The notes beneath the pieces were generated by a model that was given only the letters and a program-made list of their open reading frames with translations, was not told where the DNA came from and made no database searches. Below, in pieces: positions 1-8,367 of a DNA stretch of 64,000 nucleotides (position 1 is its first letter; the number at the start of each line of letters is the position of its first letter). Position numbers and translations under genes: made by a program. Location: NCBI RefSeq assembly GCF_013618625.1, contig NZ_JABRWO010000002.1:434001-498000 (forward strand), in the 5' to 3' direction. This stretch comes from Bremerella alba. GTDB taxonomy: Bacteria > Planctomycetota > Planctomycetia > Pirellulales > Pirellulaceae.

Positions 1-2
1 AG

Positions 3-863
3 TCGACCAAGTCTCCTTACGACACGGACGAAATCGAACGCTTGGCGACGAGCCTGGGTCTGTCCTTCGGGGCGATGCCACTTTCCGACTACTATGCCGC
101 TTCGCAGTCGGCCCTGGCCGCAGAAGCCGTCCACGTCGACTACACGTTCGACCAGGCTTCCGGTCTACGGACGATCAACCGCTCGATGGTGGCTGAAGCG
201 TTCCAAACCAATAGCCCTCTCTTCCAACCGCGTCTCTTTCCTGGAGCTTCGCAAAGCTCGATGATGTTCCGCCAGAACGTCCAGGCAGAGGTGCAGTACG
301 TCTACTGGAAGACCGAAATGACCAAAGGCTACGCTCCTAAACTGGAAGACGTGAAAGACCAGGTCATCGAGGCTTGGAAGCAACAAGAGGCCTCGAAGCT
401 GGCCAAAGAGGCCGCCGACAAGCTGGCCGAGCAGATCAAGTCGACCGAAGACCTGAACAAGGCCGCCACCGAGCAAAAGGCCGAAGTGATCGTGGCTGAG
501 AACATCACCTACTTCAATCAGCTCTCGGGGGGCCAAGGCCTCTCGTTGGGCACAATCCCAGGTGTGGACGATGCCAGCCAGATGACCATGGAAGCCCTCT
601 TTAGCACTCCGCTAGAGAGCAGCACCGTGGCGCCCAACGCAGGCGAAGATAAATACTACGTGGCATTTATCAATTCCGAAGCTGAAACCAACGAGCAGCT
701 TCGCGGAAACATGCTGGCCTCCATCCAAGGCACCCTTCCCGCCAGCGTTTCGCAGTATGCGTCGCAGGAAGAAAACATGGTAACGCGAGCCATTCTGCTC
801 GACTTCTTCGACCCCAAGCGTGTCGACTGGAAGATCGATCCAATGGACCTCAGCTCGAACTAG
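3..863 (+). CDS. PpiD/SurA-like peptidyl-prolyl isomerase family protein, C-terminal part
   Basis: The reading frame is open from base 3, so the gene starts left of the window; the TTG at 42 is internal. The visible part has the look of the C-terminal region of PpiD/SurA-type folding proteins: the stretch KLEDVKDQVIEAWKQQEA followed by a long Lys/Ala/Glu-rich helix (roughly bases 330-480) is typical of what follows a PpiC rotamase domain. No rotamase domain is visible, so catalysis cannot be judged. The family acts in the cell envelope on unfolded exported proteins. It ends just before a strong hairpin terminator and converges with glgB. The family call is by overall pattern only; an uncharacterised planctomycete protein is the alternative. 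Confidence 0.5.
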   Translation, partial: STKSPYDTDEIERLATSLGLSFGAMPLSDYYAASQSALAAEAVHVDYTFDQASGLRTINRSMVAEAFQTNSPLFQPRLFPGASQSSMMFRQNVQAEVQYVYWKTEMTKGYAPKLEDVKDQVIEAWKQQEASKLAKEAADKLAEQIKSTEDLNKAATEQKAEVIVAENITYFNQLSGGQGLSLGTIPGVDDASQMTMEALFSTPLESSTVAPNAGEDKYYVAFINSEAETNEQLRGNMLASIQGTLPASVSQYASQEENMVTRAILLDFFDPKRVDWKIDPMDLSSN

Positions 864-884
864 TAAACGCTACCGCTAAAAAAT

Positions 885-915
885 AAGGGCCGGCAAATTT
901 GCCGGCCCTTTTTTT
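885..915. terminator. Bidirectional rho-independent terminator
   Basis: A perfect inverted repeat (arms AGGGCCGGCAAA and TTTGCCGGCCCT, 886-909) is followed by a T run on the plus strand and preceded by an A run near 877-883, giving a U tract in both directions. It lies between the convergent ends of the PpiD-like gene and glgB, so it can stop both. Confidence 0.9.
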
Positions 916-928
916 ATGGCGTCTGCGA

Positions 929-3142
929 TTAACGCACCCGCTTGAGCACAACCGTTGCCAGGGGTGGCAGACGGAACTGGATCGAGTGCTCGCGGCCATT
1001 CCAATTCACGTTGTCGGAATGGAATTCGTCGGTATTGATGACGTCGCTACCGGCGTATCGCGAGTTGTCCGAGTTGAAGACTTCCTTGTAGGTGCCTGGC
1101 AGCGGAACACCCATTCGGTAATCGTCGCGTGCGTTGGGCGTGAAGTTGCACACCACCACGACAAAGTCTTCCGGATTCTTGCCTTTGCGGACATAGCTGA
1201 TCGTGCTGTTCTGCCAGTCGTTGCAGTCAATCCACTCGAAGCCCCCTTCTTCAAAGTCGACCTCATGCAGGGACGGCTCGTGAACGACCATCGCATTCAG
1301 GTCAGAAATTAGCTTCTGCATCCCTTGGTGCGATTCCCATTCCAGCAGATCCCACTGCAAACCGGCTTCCAGGTTCCATTCGTTCCACTGACCGAATTCG
1401 TCCCCCATGAAGATCAGCTTCTTGCCGGGATGCGTCCACATGTACGAGTACAACAATCGCAGGTTCGCGAAGCGTTGCCACATGTCGCCAGGCATCTGAT
1501 CGAGCAGCGAGCCTTTGCCGTGCACCACTTCATCGTGCGAAAGAGGCAGCACGAAGTTCTCGGTGAACGCATAGATCAAGCTGAACGTCAATTCGCCGTG
1601 ATGATGCTGGCGGTGAACCGGATCCTTCCGCATGTAGCGAAGGGTATCGTTCATCCAACCCATGTTCCACTTCATGCTGAAGCCCAAGCCACCGTCGAAG
1701 GTCGGCCGCGAAACGCCGCCCCAGGCCGTCGACTCTTCGGCAATCGTCACCACGCCAGGATGCTGCAGGTGCGACTGTTCGTTGAATTCCTTGAGGAACG
1801 AGATCGCCTCGAGGTTTTCGCGTCCGCCATATTCGTTCGGCAACCAATCGTCCCCTTCGCGACTGTAATCGAGATACAGCATCGAAGCGACCGCATCCAC
1901 GCGAAGACCGTCGATGTGGTACTTGTCGTACAGGAACAATGCGTTCGAGACCAGGAAGTTGCGAACTTCGTTACGGCCATAGTTGAAGATCAACGTGCCC
2001 CAGTCAGGATGCTCGCCCCGGCGAGGATCGGCGTGCTCGTACAAAGCCGAGCCATCAAACTGACGCAGACCGTGATCGTCTTTCGGGAAGTGGGCCGGCA
2101 CCCAGTCCAAAATCACCGCCAGGCCATGCTGGTGGCAATAGTCGACAAAGTACATGAAGTCTTCCGGGCTACCGTAGCGGCTTGTGATCGCATAATAGCC
2201 AACGGTTTGATAGCCCCAGCTTCCGGTGAACGGATGCTCGGAAACCGGCATCAGCTCGATGTGCGTGTGGTTCTGCTCTTGGCAGTACTTCACCAGTTCA
2301 TGAGCCAGGTATCGGTAGTTGAACCAGCCGTGATCCTTTTCCAGGTCTCGCTGCCAGCTGCCCAAATGGACTTCGTACACCGACATCGGCTTCGACAGCT
2401 GATCTTCGTTGGCACGACGCTCCATCCACTCTTGGTCTTTCCACTGGTGGATGCTCAGGTCGGCCACAACCGAAGCCGTACGAGGCGGAACTTCCGCGGC
2501 GAAACCATAAGGATCGCACTTGTCCACAGCGCGACCATCCTGACGAACGCGATACTTGTACTTCTCGCCGGCAGCCATCCCAGGGATGAAGATCTCCCAA
2601 ATGCCGCTGCTTCCGATGCGGTTCATCTGATGGCTACGGGCATCCCAGTCGTTGAAATCGCCCACTACCGAAACGGCTTTGCCATTGGGGGCCCAAACGG
2701 CGAAGTTCACGCCGGTCACGCCGTTGACGGTGCGCAGATGGGCACCCATCTTGTCGTAGGAATTCCAGTGCTTGCCTTCACCCAATAGGTGAATGTCAAA
2801 ACCGGTGAAGTACGAAGGAAATGCGTAGGGGTCGTGCAATGTTTTCATCTGGCCGCTTCCGCCGTCGACTCGAAGTTGATACTGGCCTTTTTCCGTAACC
2901 CCATCCATGGGACACATGACTTCAAACAGTCCGGCCGGATGAATCATATTCATCGGCGTGCTCAGACCATGCCCTGGATGGAACAACCAAGCTTGTTCTT
3001 TTCCGGGCAGGTAGGCACGAACCGCCGCGGATTTATCACTGCCCGAGTTTTCAACCAGGTGAGGACCCAGGAAACGACTCGGATTGTCGGAACACCCGTC
3101 AATAATATCTGTTATTTTACCCAAACTACCAGTAGTATGCAC
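929..3142 (-). CDS. glgB: 1,4-alpha-glucan branching enzyme GlgB
   Basis: Makes alpha-1,6 branches in glycogen by transferring cut alpha-1,4 chains. The 737-residue length is normal for GlgB. The N-terminus carries the LGPH motif (25-28) and a CBM48-like region, with a second CBM48 at about 140-215 ([21 protein letters not shown]). The GH13 barrel has the nucleophile Asp416 in [11 protein letters not shown], the acid/base Glu469 in TIAEEST and the His536-Asp537 pair in LSHDEV. The GTG start at 3142 follows an AAGGAG ribosome site six bases upstream. No glgA, glgC or glgX is nearby, so it stands outside a glycogen operon here; the sucrose/amylosucrase genes near 32-38 kb are the only other alpha-glucan genes in view. 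Confidence 0.97.
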   Translation of the reverse strand: MHTTGSLGKITDIIDGCSDNPSRFLGPHLVENSGSDKSAAVRAYLPGKEQAWLFHPGHGLSTPMNMIHPAGLFEVMCPMDGVTEKGQYQLRVDGGSGQMKTLHDPYAFPSYFTGFDIHLLGEGKHWNSYDKMGAHLRTVNGVTGVNFAVWAPNGKAVSVVGDFNDWDARSHQMNRIGSSGIWEIFIPGMAAGEKYKYRVRQDGRAVDKCDPYGFAAEVPPRTASVVADLSIHQWKDQEWMERRANEDQLSKPMSVYEVHLGSWQRDLEKDHGWFNYRYLAHELVKYCQEQNHTHIELMPVSEHPFTGSWGYQTVGYYAITSRYGSPEDFMYFVDYCHQHGLAVILDWVPAHFPKDDHGLRQFDGSALYEHADPRRGEHPDWGTLIFNYGRNEVRNFLVSNALFLYDKYHIDGLRVDAVASMLYLDYSREGDDWLPNEYGGRENLEAISFLKEFNEQSHLQHPGVVTIAEESTAWGGVSRPTFDGGLGFSMKWNMGWMNDTLRYMRKDPVHRQHHHGELTFSLIYAFTENFVLPLSHDEVVHGKGSLLDQMPGDMWQRFANLRLLYSYMWTHPGKKLIFMGDEFGQWNEWNLEAGLQWDLLEWESHQGMQKLISDLNAMVVHEPSLHEVDFEEGGFEWIDCNDWQNSTISYVRKGKNPEDFVVVVCNFTPNARDDYRMGVPLPGTYKEVFNSDNSRYAGSDVINTDEFHSDNVNWNGREHSIQFRLPPLATVVLKRVR

Positions 3143-3223
3143 GTCCTACTCCTTGCCGATGCCGCGGTCTGTGGATGATTTTTGTGGGGGGATGCTTATC
3201 AATAATTGCTGGTTGAAATTGGC

Positions 3224-3748
3224 TTAAGCACACGTAGCCAATGCATTTAACGTCGTTCTACTCTCGATTTCCTGTTGGGCATTTCGCAGTGCCATCTGAA
3301 TATCGTCGACCAGCGAAGTTTTCGCAGGCCACTCGTCGGCGGAAGGATTCTCCGTCAGCAACGAGCGGCAATATTTGGCCGAAATACGATGAAACTGGCG
3401 AGCGTGCGCGACACGCGACCATAAGTCTTGATTGCGAACAGCCACACGACGCCCGAGACGCTCGATCTTGAAACCCTGATCTTCCCAGGTACACAGACCA
3501 TGGCGGATCCCATTCAAGATGTAGCGTGAAGGGGTCAAAAGCATCACGCGGCCTGGCTCTGGGATCGCTTCCAAGCCACGCACGACTGCCAACAGCGCCA
3601 CACGGTCACCGAAATGATTCACTTCAAAGTCAGACTCGGCAATTTCAAATTTGCGGTCGGAACTCCGCAAAACAAACTGCCAACGTCCACCTTCGATGTC
3701 ACTTCGCGAGCCGGTTGCGAGGAGATATTGGGGAGTACTCTCTCTCAT
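3224..3748 (-). CDS. RNase HI-fold protein lacking the catalytic carboxylates
   Basis: The 174-residue protein aligns by eye with RNase HI along most of its length: the segment at about 67-80 (RVMLLTPSRYILNG) matches E. coli EVILSTDSQYVRQG, and VRNQDLWSRV (104-113) matches the VKNVDLWQRL region. The metal-binding acids are gone: the first Asp of the TDG motif is Thr12 (ATG), the Glu of RMEL is Ala51 (RVAL), and the Asp of TDS is Pro73 (TPS). It is therefore unlikely to cleave RNA-DNA hybrids and may bind nucleic acid or act as a scaffold. The ATG at 3748 has a GGAAGAG ribosome site. It is followed on the same strand by glgB 81 bases on. Confidence 0.75.
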   Translation of the reverse strand: MRESTPQYLLATGSRSDIEGGRWQFVLRSSDRKFEIAESDFEVNHFGDRVALLAVVRGLEAIPEPGRVMLLTPSRYILNGIRHGLCTWEDQGFKIERLGRRVAVRNQDLWSRVAHARQFHRISAKYCRSLLTENPSADEWPAKTSLVDDIQMALRNAQQEIESRTTLNALATCA

Positions 3749-4092
3749 CGGTTCTCTTCCGGGGGGATGGAATAATCGTCATAAGTGGTCGCCGACGCAT
3801 CAGCTGCTAGCAAAACTGGCTCCCACGACTTGCTTATCGGCAGGGGCAACCTACGCACACCACCTTATCCAATCGTTTTTCTTTACCTTTTCTTCCCAGC
3901 TTCAATGACTAGTTCAGGCAAATCGGGTTCCGCTGCGATCACGTTGCCTCGAAAGTATGAGAGAAGATCTGCTAAAATCATGCCGACCACTTCTAAGAGC
4001 GAATCCGTGAAAGCGGAATCGCTGGCGGCGCAAACGAGAGGCTCGTCTCTCGCGCGAACCCTAAACTGCCATTGGAAGAAAGGACCTACGCC
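3749..4092. other. Divergent intergenic region, no gene seen
   Basis: This spacer separates the minus-strand RNase H-like gene from the plus-strand acyl carrier protein gene, so it must hold both promoters. A TAAAAT hexamer at 3973-3978 resembles a -10 box but has no matching -35 at normal spacing. Open frames here are not convincing. Confidence 0.5.
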
Positions 4093-4341
4093 GTGGAAGA
4101 TCGTGAAGTGTTCGAATGGTTGCGTGAGAAGATTTCCCAGACTCGGGGCATCCGTCCTGAAAACGTTCGACTAGAAAGTTCGCTCGCAGAAGACCTCGTG
4201 CCAGACTCGTTCGAGTTGATCGAGCTGGTTTGTGCGATCGAAACCAAGTTTGGCTTTTCGATCAATTACGATGACTTTGCCGACATCCAGTCGGTAGGCG
4301 ACGTCGTGAATTACATCCAACATCACGGCGCCGTTCATTAA
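4093..4341 (+). CDS. Acyl carrier protein
   Basis: A small acidic carrier of the ACP family, which holds acyl chains on a phosphopantetheine arm. The attachment serine lies in LVPDSFELIELV; most fatty-acid ACPs have DSL, here it is DSF, a variant common in specialised or secondary-metabolism ACPs. The helices after the serine (AIETKFGFSINYDDFADIQ) follow the family pattern. I prefer GTG at 4093 (82 residues) because GAAAGGA lies eight to ten bases upstream; TTG at 4072 would add seven residues. It is followed 30 bases later by a DJ-1/PfpI gene. No ketosynthase is adjacent, though an OleA-like thiolase lies 4.5 kb downstream. Confidence 0.88.
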   Translation: MEDREVFEWLREKISQTRGIRPENVRLESSLAEDLVPDSFELIELVCAIETKFGFSINYDDFADIQSVGDVVNYIQHHGAVH

Positions 4342-4371
4342 TAACTTCCTCCCCAGAAGAGACACCTTGAT

Positions 4372-4959
4372 ATGGCTGCCAAGAAGATCCTGATGCTCGT
4401 CGGAGATTTCGTAGAAGATTACGAAGTCATGGTCCCCTTCCAGATGCTGTTGATGGTCGGCCACGAAGTTTCCGCCGTCTGCCCCGATAAGAAAGCGGGC
4501 GATACCGTCGCCACCGCCATTCACGATTTCGAGGGGCACCAAACCTACACCGAAAAGCCGGGCCACAACTTTGCCCTCAACGCAACCTTCGCCGAGATCG
4601 ACGCCGCTTCGTTCGACGCGTTGGTCATCCCCGGCGGCCGCGCTCCGGAATACCTGCGATTGAACGACAAGGTCCTCGACCTCGTCCGCCACTTCGCCGA
4701 AAACGACAAACCGATCGCCGCGATCTGCCACGGCCCCCAAATCCTAGCCGCCGCCGGCGTGCTGCAAGGAAAGAGCGTCTGTCCTTACCCAGCCGTCGGC
4801 CCCGAAGTCACCCTCGGCGGCGGCAAAAGCATCCCGCCAAGCGATACGTTCGACAATGCCCACGTCGACGGCAAGCTAGTCACCGGCCCCGCCTGGCCAG
4901 CCCACCCAGCCTGGATCCGTTCGTTCCTGGAAGTGCTCGGCACCAAGATCGAACCGTAG
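4372..4959 (+). CDS. DJ-1/PfpI family protein
   Basis: A 195-residue member of the DJ-1/PfpI superfamily, cytosolic proteins that include glyoxalases, deglycase-like proteins and chaperones. The nucleophile elbow AICHGPQ places Cys119 next to His120, and Glu15 (FVEDYE) is the usual partner of that cysteine. The strand [13 protein letters not shown] is the typical oxyanion region. The C-terminus [18 protein letters not shown] has the family's final helix. All expected active-site residues are present, so it should be active, but the substrate cannot be told from sequence. The ATG at 4372 lies 30 bases after the ACP gene, suggesting co-transcription. A repeat-rich spacer follows. Confidence 0.9.
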   Translation: MAAKKILMLVGDFVEDYEVMVPFQMLLMVGHEVSAVCPDKKAGDTVATAIHDFEGHQTYTEKPGHNFALNATFAEIDAASFDALVIPGGRAPEYLRLNDKVLDLVRHFAENDKPIAAICHGPQILAAAGVLQGKSVCPYPAVGPEVTLGGGKSIPPSDTFDNAHVDGKLVTGPAWPAHPAWIRSFLEVLGTKIEP

Positions 4960-5005
4960 GCAAGCTAGGCCCGCAGATACCCTCCGATCTTTGGCACCAA
5001 GTCTA

Positions 5006-5071
5006 GTAGGGCCCCTCGCGGGCGCGGGTCGCGAAGCGGGCACCCGGCATCCAACCCCCGCCCGCGCGAAT
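5006..5071. repeat. GC-rich imperfect inverted repeat (repeat C, copy 1)
   Basis: Starts GTAGGGCCCC and continues with a GC-rich arm that pairs imperfectly with CCCGCCCGCGCGAA at 5057-5070. Its first 25 bases resemble those of the element at 5225. It lies just after the DJ-1 gene and may help terminate its transcript. Confidence 0.55.
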
Positions 5072-5224
5072 CTTAAAAAATTTTCATTTGAGCACTATAC
5101 ATATGCTACACCAGGCTGGTATATCTAAATCATGTCCAGGGGACGCTTCCCCGGCACCATGCCTATTTTCTTTTTAGGCATACGAAAAACAGTACCCAGT
5201 TCGCTGCTGTATAAGCAGCAAAAC

Positions 5225-5296
5225 GTAGGGCCCCGCGCGAACGCGGGTCGGACGCCTGGTACCCGCATCGCGACCCGCGTTCGCGCGGTGCCCAAC
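5225..5296. repeat. Long perfect hairpin (repeat C, copy 2)
   Basis: Two perfect 18-base arms, CCGCGCGAACGCGGGTCG at 5233-5250 and its complement at 5271-5288, flank a 20-base loop. The element begins GTAGGGCCCC like the copy at 5006. It lies in the convergent spacer between the DJ-1 and AnmK-like genes. Confidence 0.75.
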
Positions 5297-5444
5297 TAAC
5301 CCAACACCACACAAGAGCACCGTTATGTCCCATCACCAGGAAACACCTGAAAAACACGAACCGAGCACCTCTGCCGCTGTTAAACCGAACCAGTATCAAG
5401 CCAAAGAACGCGGTCCACCCTAACAACCCGCCCCCTTACCTAGG

Positions 5445-5612
5445 GTAGGGTGCGAGCAGAGACGCGAAGCGGAACGTATCGCACCAAATGCGGTCTCCAT
5501 CCAATAACAACGCGACAACGTTGTGCCTGGTGCGATTCGCTGCACTGCTCAGCACCCTACATCAAAACAGGCCTCTCATCTCTTGTCCCCTCTCCCTCGA
5601 AGGAAGAGGGCT
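5445..5612. repeat. Dispersed non-coding repeat B, copy 1, with inverted-repeat head
   Basis: Bases 5508-5610 recur, with few differences, at 5776-5878 (offset 268). The stretch at about 5445-5484 (GTAGGGTGCGAGCAG...ATCGCACC) is the inverted complement of 5529-5560, so this copy can fold into a long hairpin. The end holds CCCTCTCCCTCGAAGG-type sequence, itself nearly palindromic. No protein is encoded. Confidence 0.75.
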
Positions 5613-5775
5613 AGGGCGAGGGATTCCTGAACAACATTTAACAAAGACCACAAGAACACGTCTCGCATCGCACAAGAAATCCGTGCGCGCATGCGTTGCC
5701 AACAAGCGAAATGCCCCCGTCACCCTAACCCTCTCTGTGCGAGTACGGAGGCGAGGGGACCAAAGACTGGGATGG

Positions 5776-5880
5776 CAACGCGACAACGTTGTGCCTGGTG
5801 CGATTCGCTGCGCTGCTCCGCACCCTACATCAAAACAGGACTCTCTTCTCTAGTCCGCTCTCCCTCGAAGGGAGAGGGGA
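5776..5880. repeat. Dispersed non-coding repeat B, copy 2
   Basis: Second copy of the 103-base unit at 5508-5610, running from the shared CAACGCGACAACG to GAGAGGGGA. It lacks the inverted-repeat head of copy 1. The 165 bases between the copies contain no convincing gene. Confidence 0.75.
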
Positions 5881-5964
5881 CAAGAGTGCGGATGCGCAAT
5901 CCCCCAACACAACGCCCATAACAACGTGGGCACCCCAATCCATTTTTTTGAAAGCAAGACCACC

Positions 5965-6618
5965 ATGTCCGACACTACCCAACAACCAAACCCAATCACC
6001 ACCACCATCCCGAATCGGTCTATCGAAACGCCGATTGCGGATCGCATGCGGCAGCTCTTCAATCGGCTGCAGGAAGAGCTACGTTTAAAGCAACAAGAGA
6101 TTGACCGACTGCAGCAGGAACTTGATCACCGTCCCGAGAAAGCCCCGGCCAGCGAGCAGCGGTTGCGGCGAACCAAGCGAAGCTCGATCCAAAAGGTGCC
6201 TTTGCCGCGGCGAGAGAATTCGGCCCATGCGAGCCAGCAGAAATCAGGCGGGTCAGATGGCTTCGCGCAGCGGCATCGTTTGCCGGGCAGCCAGTTCCAT
6301 CTGGGCGAGAACGCCGCGCCAGTTGCCCGGGTTGCCAGGGGTGATGCGTCCCAAGACGCGGGCCGCGCTGGCTCCGGTCAAATCAGGCAAGTTGCCACTG
6401 ACCTGGTCGACATGCAGCGAGGCAAAGATGGCGGCGATCGAAGCCCCGACCGCGCCCGAGATCCAGCCACGCTGAACTTCGGTCGTCACCGGGACGCCAG
6501 GAAACTGGTCGGCAATTTGTTGAACCAATTTTTCGCGGCGGGCACCACGCCCCAGCACGATGATTTCGGCGAATTCCGGCGAACGCGGAAAATGCTCAGC
6601 GATTGCCTGATGAATTGA
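5965..6618 (+). CDS. Coiled-coil ORF running antisense into the AnmK-like gene (possibly a truncated gene)
   Basis: From ATG 5965 the frame gives 217 residues, but only the first 95 or so lie outside the opposing gene. This part is plausible protein: a polar start (MSDTTQQPNP), then a clear heptad-rich helix (RMRQLFNRLQEELRLKQQEI and onward), then a basic stretch. The remaining 366 bases are the complement of the AnmK-like gene's 3' end and do not look selected as protein. There is no clear ribosome site. It may be a genuine small gene whose stop was lost, a 5' remnant left by rearrangement beside the repeats, or chance. Confidence 0.3.
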   Translation: MSDTTQQPNPITTTIPNRSIETPIADRMRQLFNRLQEELRLKQQEIDRLQQELDHRPEKAPASEQRLRRTKRSSIQKVPLPRRENSAHASQQKSGGSDGFAQRHRLPGSQFHLGENAAPVARVARGDASQDAGRAGSGQIRQVATDLVDMQRGKDGGDRSPDRARDPATLNFGRHRDARKLVGNLLNQFFAAGTTPQHDDFGEFRRTRKMLSDCLMN

Positions 6619-7503
6619 TTCGGTCCAATACGACTCCATCGCATGATTCAACGTGACGCTCGATCCCAGCAGCTGCGGCATCTCTTCCAAGATGCCGTCG
6701 ACGATCGCTTGCACTTGATGCGGAGAATCGGCCGAGACCTTTTCAATCGCGAGCCGCGAGAGCAGATCGATCAGCTCCGCAGTATGGACCTGGCTGGCAC
6801 TTGGCTGCGGCTCGCAAAGGCTTTGCAGCAGATGCAAAAGGGCGAAGCCTGGGCCGAGTTGACGGTAGACAATCGACGGAATGGGGCGATTTTTTCGCCG
6901 GGCCGGCAAGTAGAACAGCTCGATCGAGTGATCGAGCCGCACGACAACTTTGGGCCGGGCACTGACCGAATCGACCGCTTGAGTTAGCAGTAGCCACATC
7001 GGCAGAACGTCCAGACCATGGGCGCTGCCTCCCTTAGCAATGTCACGTTGCTCGAAGTGATCCATCACGGTGATGCCGGTCGCTTCGGCCAGAATCGCCG
7101 GATCGCCGATCGAGATTGCCGAGCCGGTCTGCTTCCAGAATTCGCGGCCACAAACGGGACCGCGCTGACCAATCGCCGTTACCTTTTCAGCCGAGACACC
7201 GCATGAATTCAATAGGCGTTCGACATTGACCACTTGTAGTTCCGAGACAAGCCGCGAGACCATGCCAGGCAGCTGCGTACCCGTGGTGAGCCCTGCCCCG
7301 CCCTGTTCGAGCATCGCGCGAACATCCGGAGGCGTGCGAACATTTAGCTGGTGGATGACATCGAAACAGGCATTGAGCCCTCGGCCGTCCACTTTCAGAA
7401 TTGCCGCACTCACGAAGCGCGAACAGGGAGTCATCGCGGTGCCCACAAAATAGCGCCGCGCATGTTCCACGAAACTCGATAATCCGAGCGTTTTCGAGGG
7501 CAT
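6253..7503 (-). CDS. AnmK-like kinase (anhydro-N-acetylmuramic acid kinase family), divergent
   Basis: AnmK phosphorylates 1,6-anhydro-MurNAc during cell-wall recycling. Family landmarks here are the middle block MDHFEQRDIAKGG, matching AnmK DFRxxDxAxGG and keeping the catalytic Asp of RDIA; ISIGDPAILAEATGI before it, matching the QLGDPA..A..TGI block; and near the end GNLPDLTGASAARVLGRITP, matching GNLPSVTGA...LG.I.P. The N-terminal phosphate loop, usually GTSMDG.D, reads GTAMTPCSRF, so two conserved acids are missing. Activity on the usual substrate is thus doubtful. I prefer ATG 7503 (416 residues) over TTG 7545. It is transcribed after the GATase-like gene on the same strand and overlaps the antisense coiled-coil ORF. 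Confidence 0.75.
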   Translation of the reverse strand: MPSKTLGLSSFVEHARRYFVGTAMTPCSRFVSAAILKVDGRGLNACFDVIHQLNVRTPPDVRAMLEQGGAGLTTGTQLPGMVSRLVSELQVVNVERLLNSCGVSAEKVTAIGQRGPVCGREFWKQTGSAISIGDPAILAEATGITVMDHFEQRDIAKGGSAHGLDVLPMWLLLTQAVDSVSARPKVVVRLDHSIELFYLPARRKNRPIPSIVYRQLGPGFALLHLLQSLCEPQPSASQVHTAELIDLLSRLAIEKVSADSPHQVQAIVDGILEEMPQLLGSSVTLNHAMESYWTESIHQAIAEHFPRSPEFAEIIVLGRGARREKLVQQIADQFPGVPVTTEVQRGWISGAVGASIAAIFASLHVDQVSGNLPDLTGASAARVLGRITPGNPGNWRGVLAQMELAARQTMPLREAI

Positions 7504-7614
7504 CCCTATCCCAGCGAAGGAGTTTGAATGAGCTTTGAAGAACAAAAAGGGAAAGCAGGAACCAAAGGCCTGCGGTTCCTGCTTCCCTGTGCTGAACGTG
7601 CGTTTCTGATCGGA

Positions 7615-8367
7615 CTAGGCAGTAGCCACACGGAAATTGCCAGTCTTGACAGCGACGACGCCTTCGACGAATTCTTCAAAAATACGCTGATCCAACGCCG
7701 AAGCCGACTCGGCTTCCGGGTGGAACTGCGTTCCGATGGCGAACCAATCTTCGTGCATCGACTCGATCGCTTCGATCACACCGTCAGGGCTACGTGCCGC
7801 AGCGATGAAACCAGGAGCCAACTCGTCGATAGCCATGTGATGGCTGCTGTTCACGCGAACTTCGCCATCACCAAAGATTTTTTCCATCAGGGTGCCAGGA
7901 GTAACGTCCAGTCCATGGCGGTGATGCTTGTCGATCGTGTCATGATGCGGCAAGGCCCCCGGCAGGTCTTCGGGAATGTGCATGAACAAGTTGCCACCCA
8001 TGGCAACGTTGAGCAATTGCATACCGACCCCAATACCGAACACCGGCAGTCGCATCTGGGCGATCATTTTCATCATCGATCGGTCGGCTTCTTCGCGACG
8101 CGGCTCCATCATGCGGATGGAAGCGTGACGCATGAACCCGTCCCGATTAGGATCCAAATCCGGACCACCAATCATCACCACACCGTCCAGCCGCTGCAAA
8201 ACAGCTTGCTGGTCTTCCGCGGTGGCAACCGGTGGAAGGACCACAGGAATCCCGCCTGCCGAAATCACTGCATCAAAGTATCCGGCAGAGATAAAGGAGA
8301 ATGCTGGCCGATCATGGGTAGCATTCCGAAAGTTGGCATTCAAACCGATTACAGGTTTGTTAAACAT
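7615..8367 (-). CDS. Class I glutamine amidotransferase-like (PuuD/peptidase C26 family) without nucleophile cysteine
   Basis: The 250-residue protein has the full gamma-glutamyl-GABA hydrolase layout: PVIGLNANFR at the start, GGIPVVLPP (38-46), the GGPDLDP metal/substrate loop (67-73), the nucleophile elbow, VNSSHHMAID (172-180) and the GTQFHPE motif with His216 and Glu218. The elbow, usually GICRGMQ, reads GIGVGMQ: the nucleophile is Gly113 (codon at 8029-8031) and the next Arg is Val114. It should therefore be unable to hydrolyse gamma-glutamyl bonds by the known mechanism. ATG 8367 is preceded by GAGGAG seven bases upstream, so the longer frame from 8433 is rejected. The AnmK-like gene follows on the same strand. 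Confidence 0.88.
   Translation of the reverse strand: MFNKPVIGLNANFRNATHDRPAFSFISAGYFDAVISAGGIPVVLPPVATAEDQQAVLQRLDGVVMIGGPDLDPNRDGFMRHASIRMMEPRREEADRSMMKMIAQMRLPVFGIGVGMQLLNVAMGGNLFMHIPEDLPGALPHHDTIDKHHRHGLDVTPGTLMEKIFGDGEVRVNSSHHMAIDELAPGFIAAARSPDGVIEAIESMHEDWFAIGTQFHPEAESASALDQRIFEEFVEGVVAVKTGNFRVATA

Noticed and set aside
899-1312. Plus-strand frame antisense to glgB
   Set aside because: It lies wholly within the terminator and the complement of glgB, which is a clear family member; the translated product has no family pattern.
1325-2788. Long plus-strand frame of 487 residues antisense to glgB
   Set aside because: Length is explained by codon bias of glgB on the other strand; it has no recognisable domain and no ribosome site.
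4072-4092. TTG start for the acyl carrier protein
   Set aside because: It would place the ribosome site GAAAGGA inside the gene; GTG 4093 has proper spacing.
5233-5288. CRISPR-like or attachment site in the hairpin region
   Set aside because: Only two related elements, no regular spacers, no cas genes and no integrase in the window.
5488-5853. Plus-strand frame of 121 residues in the repeat region
   Set aside because: It is made of the two copies of repeat B and changes reading with them; no protein-like composition.
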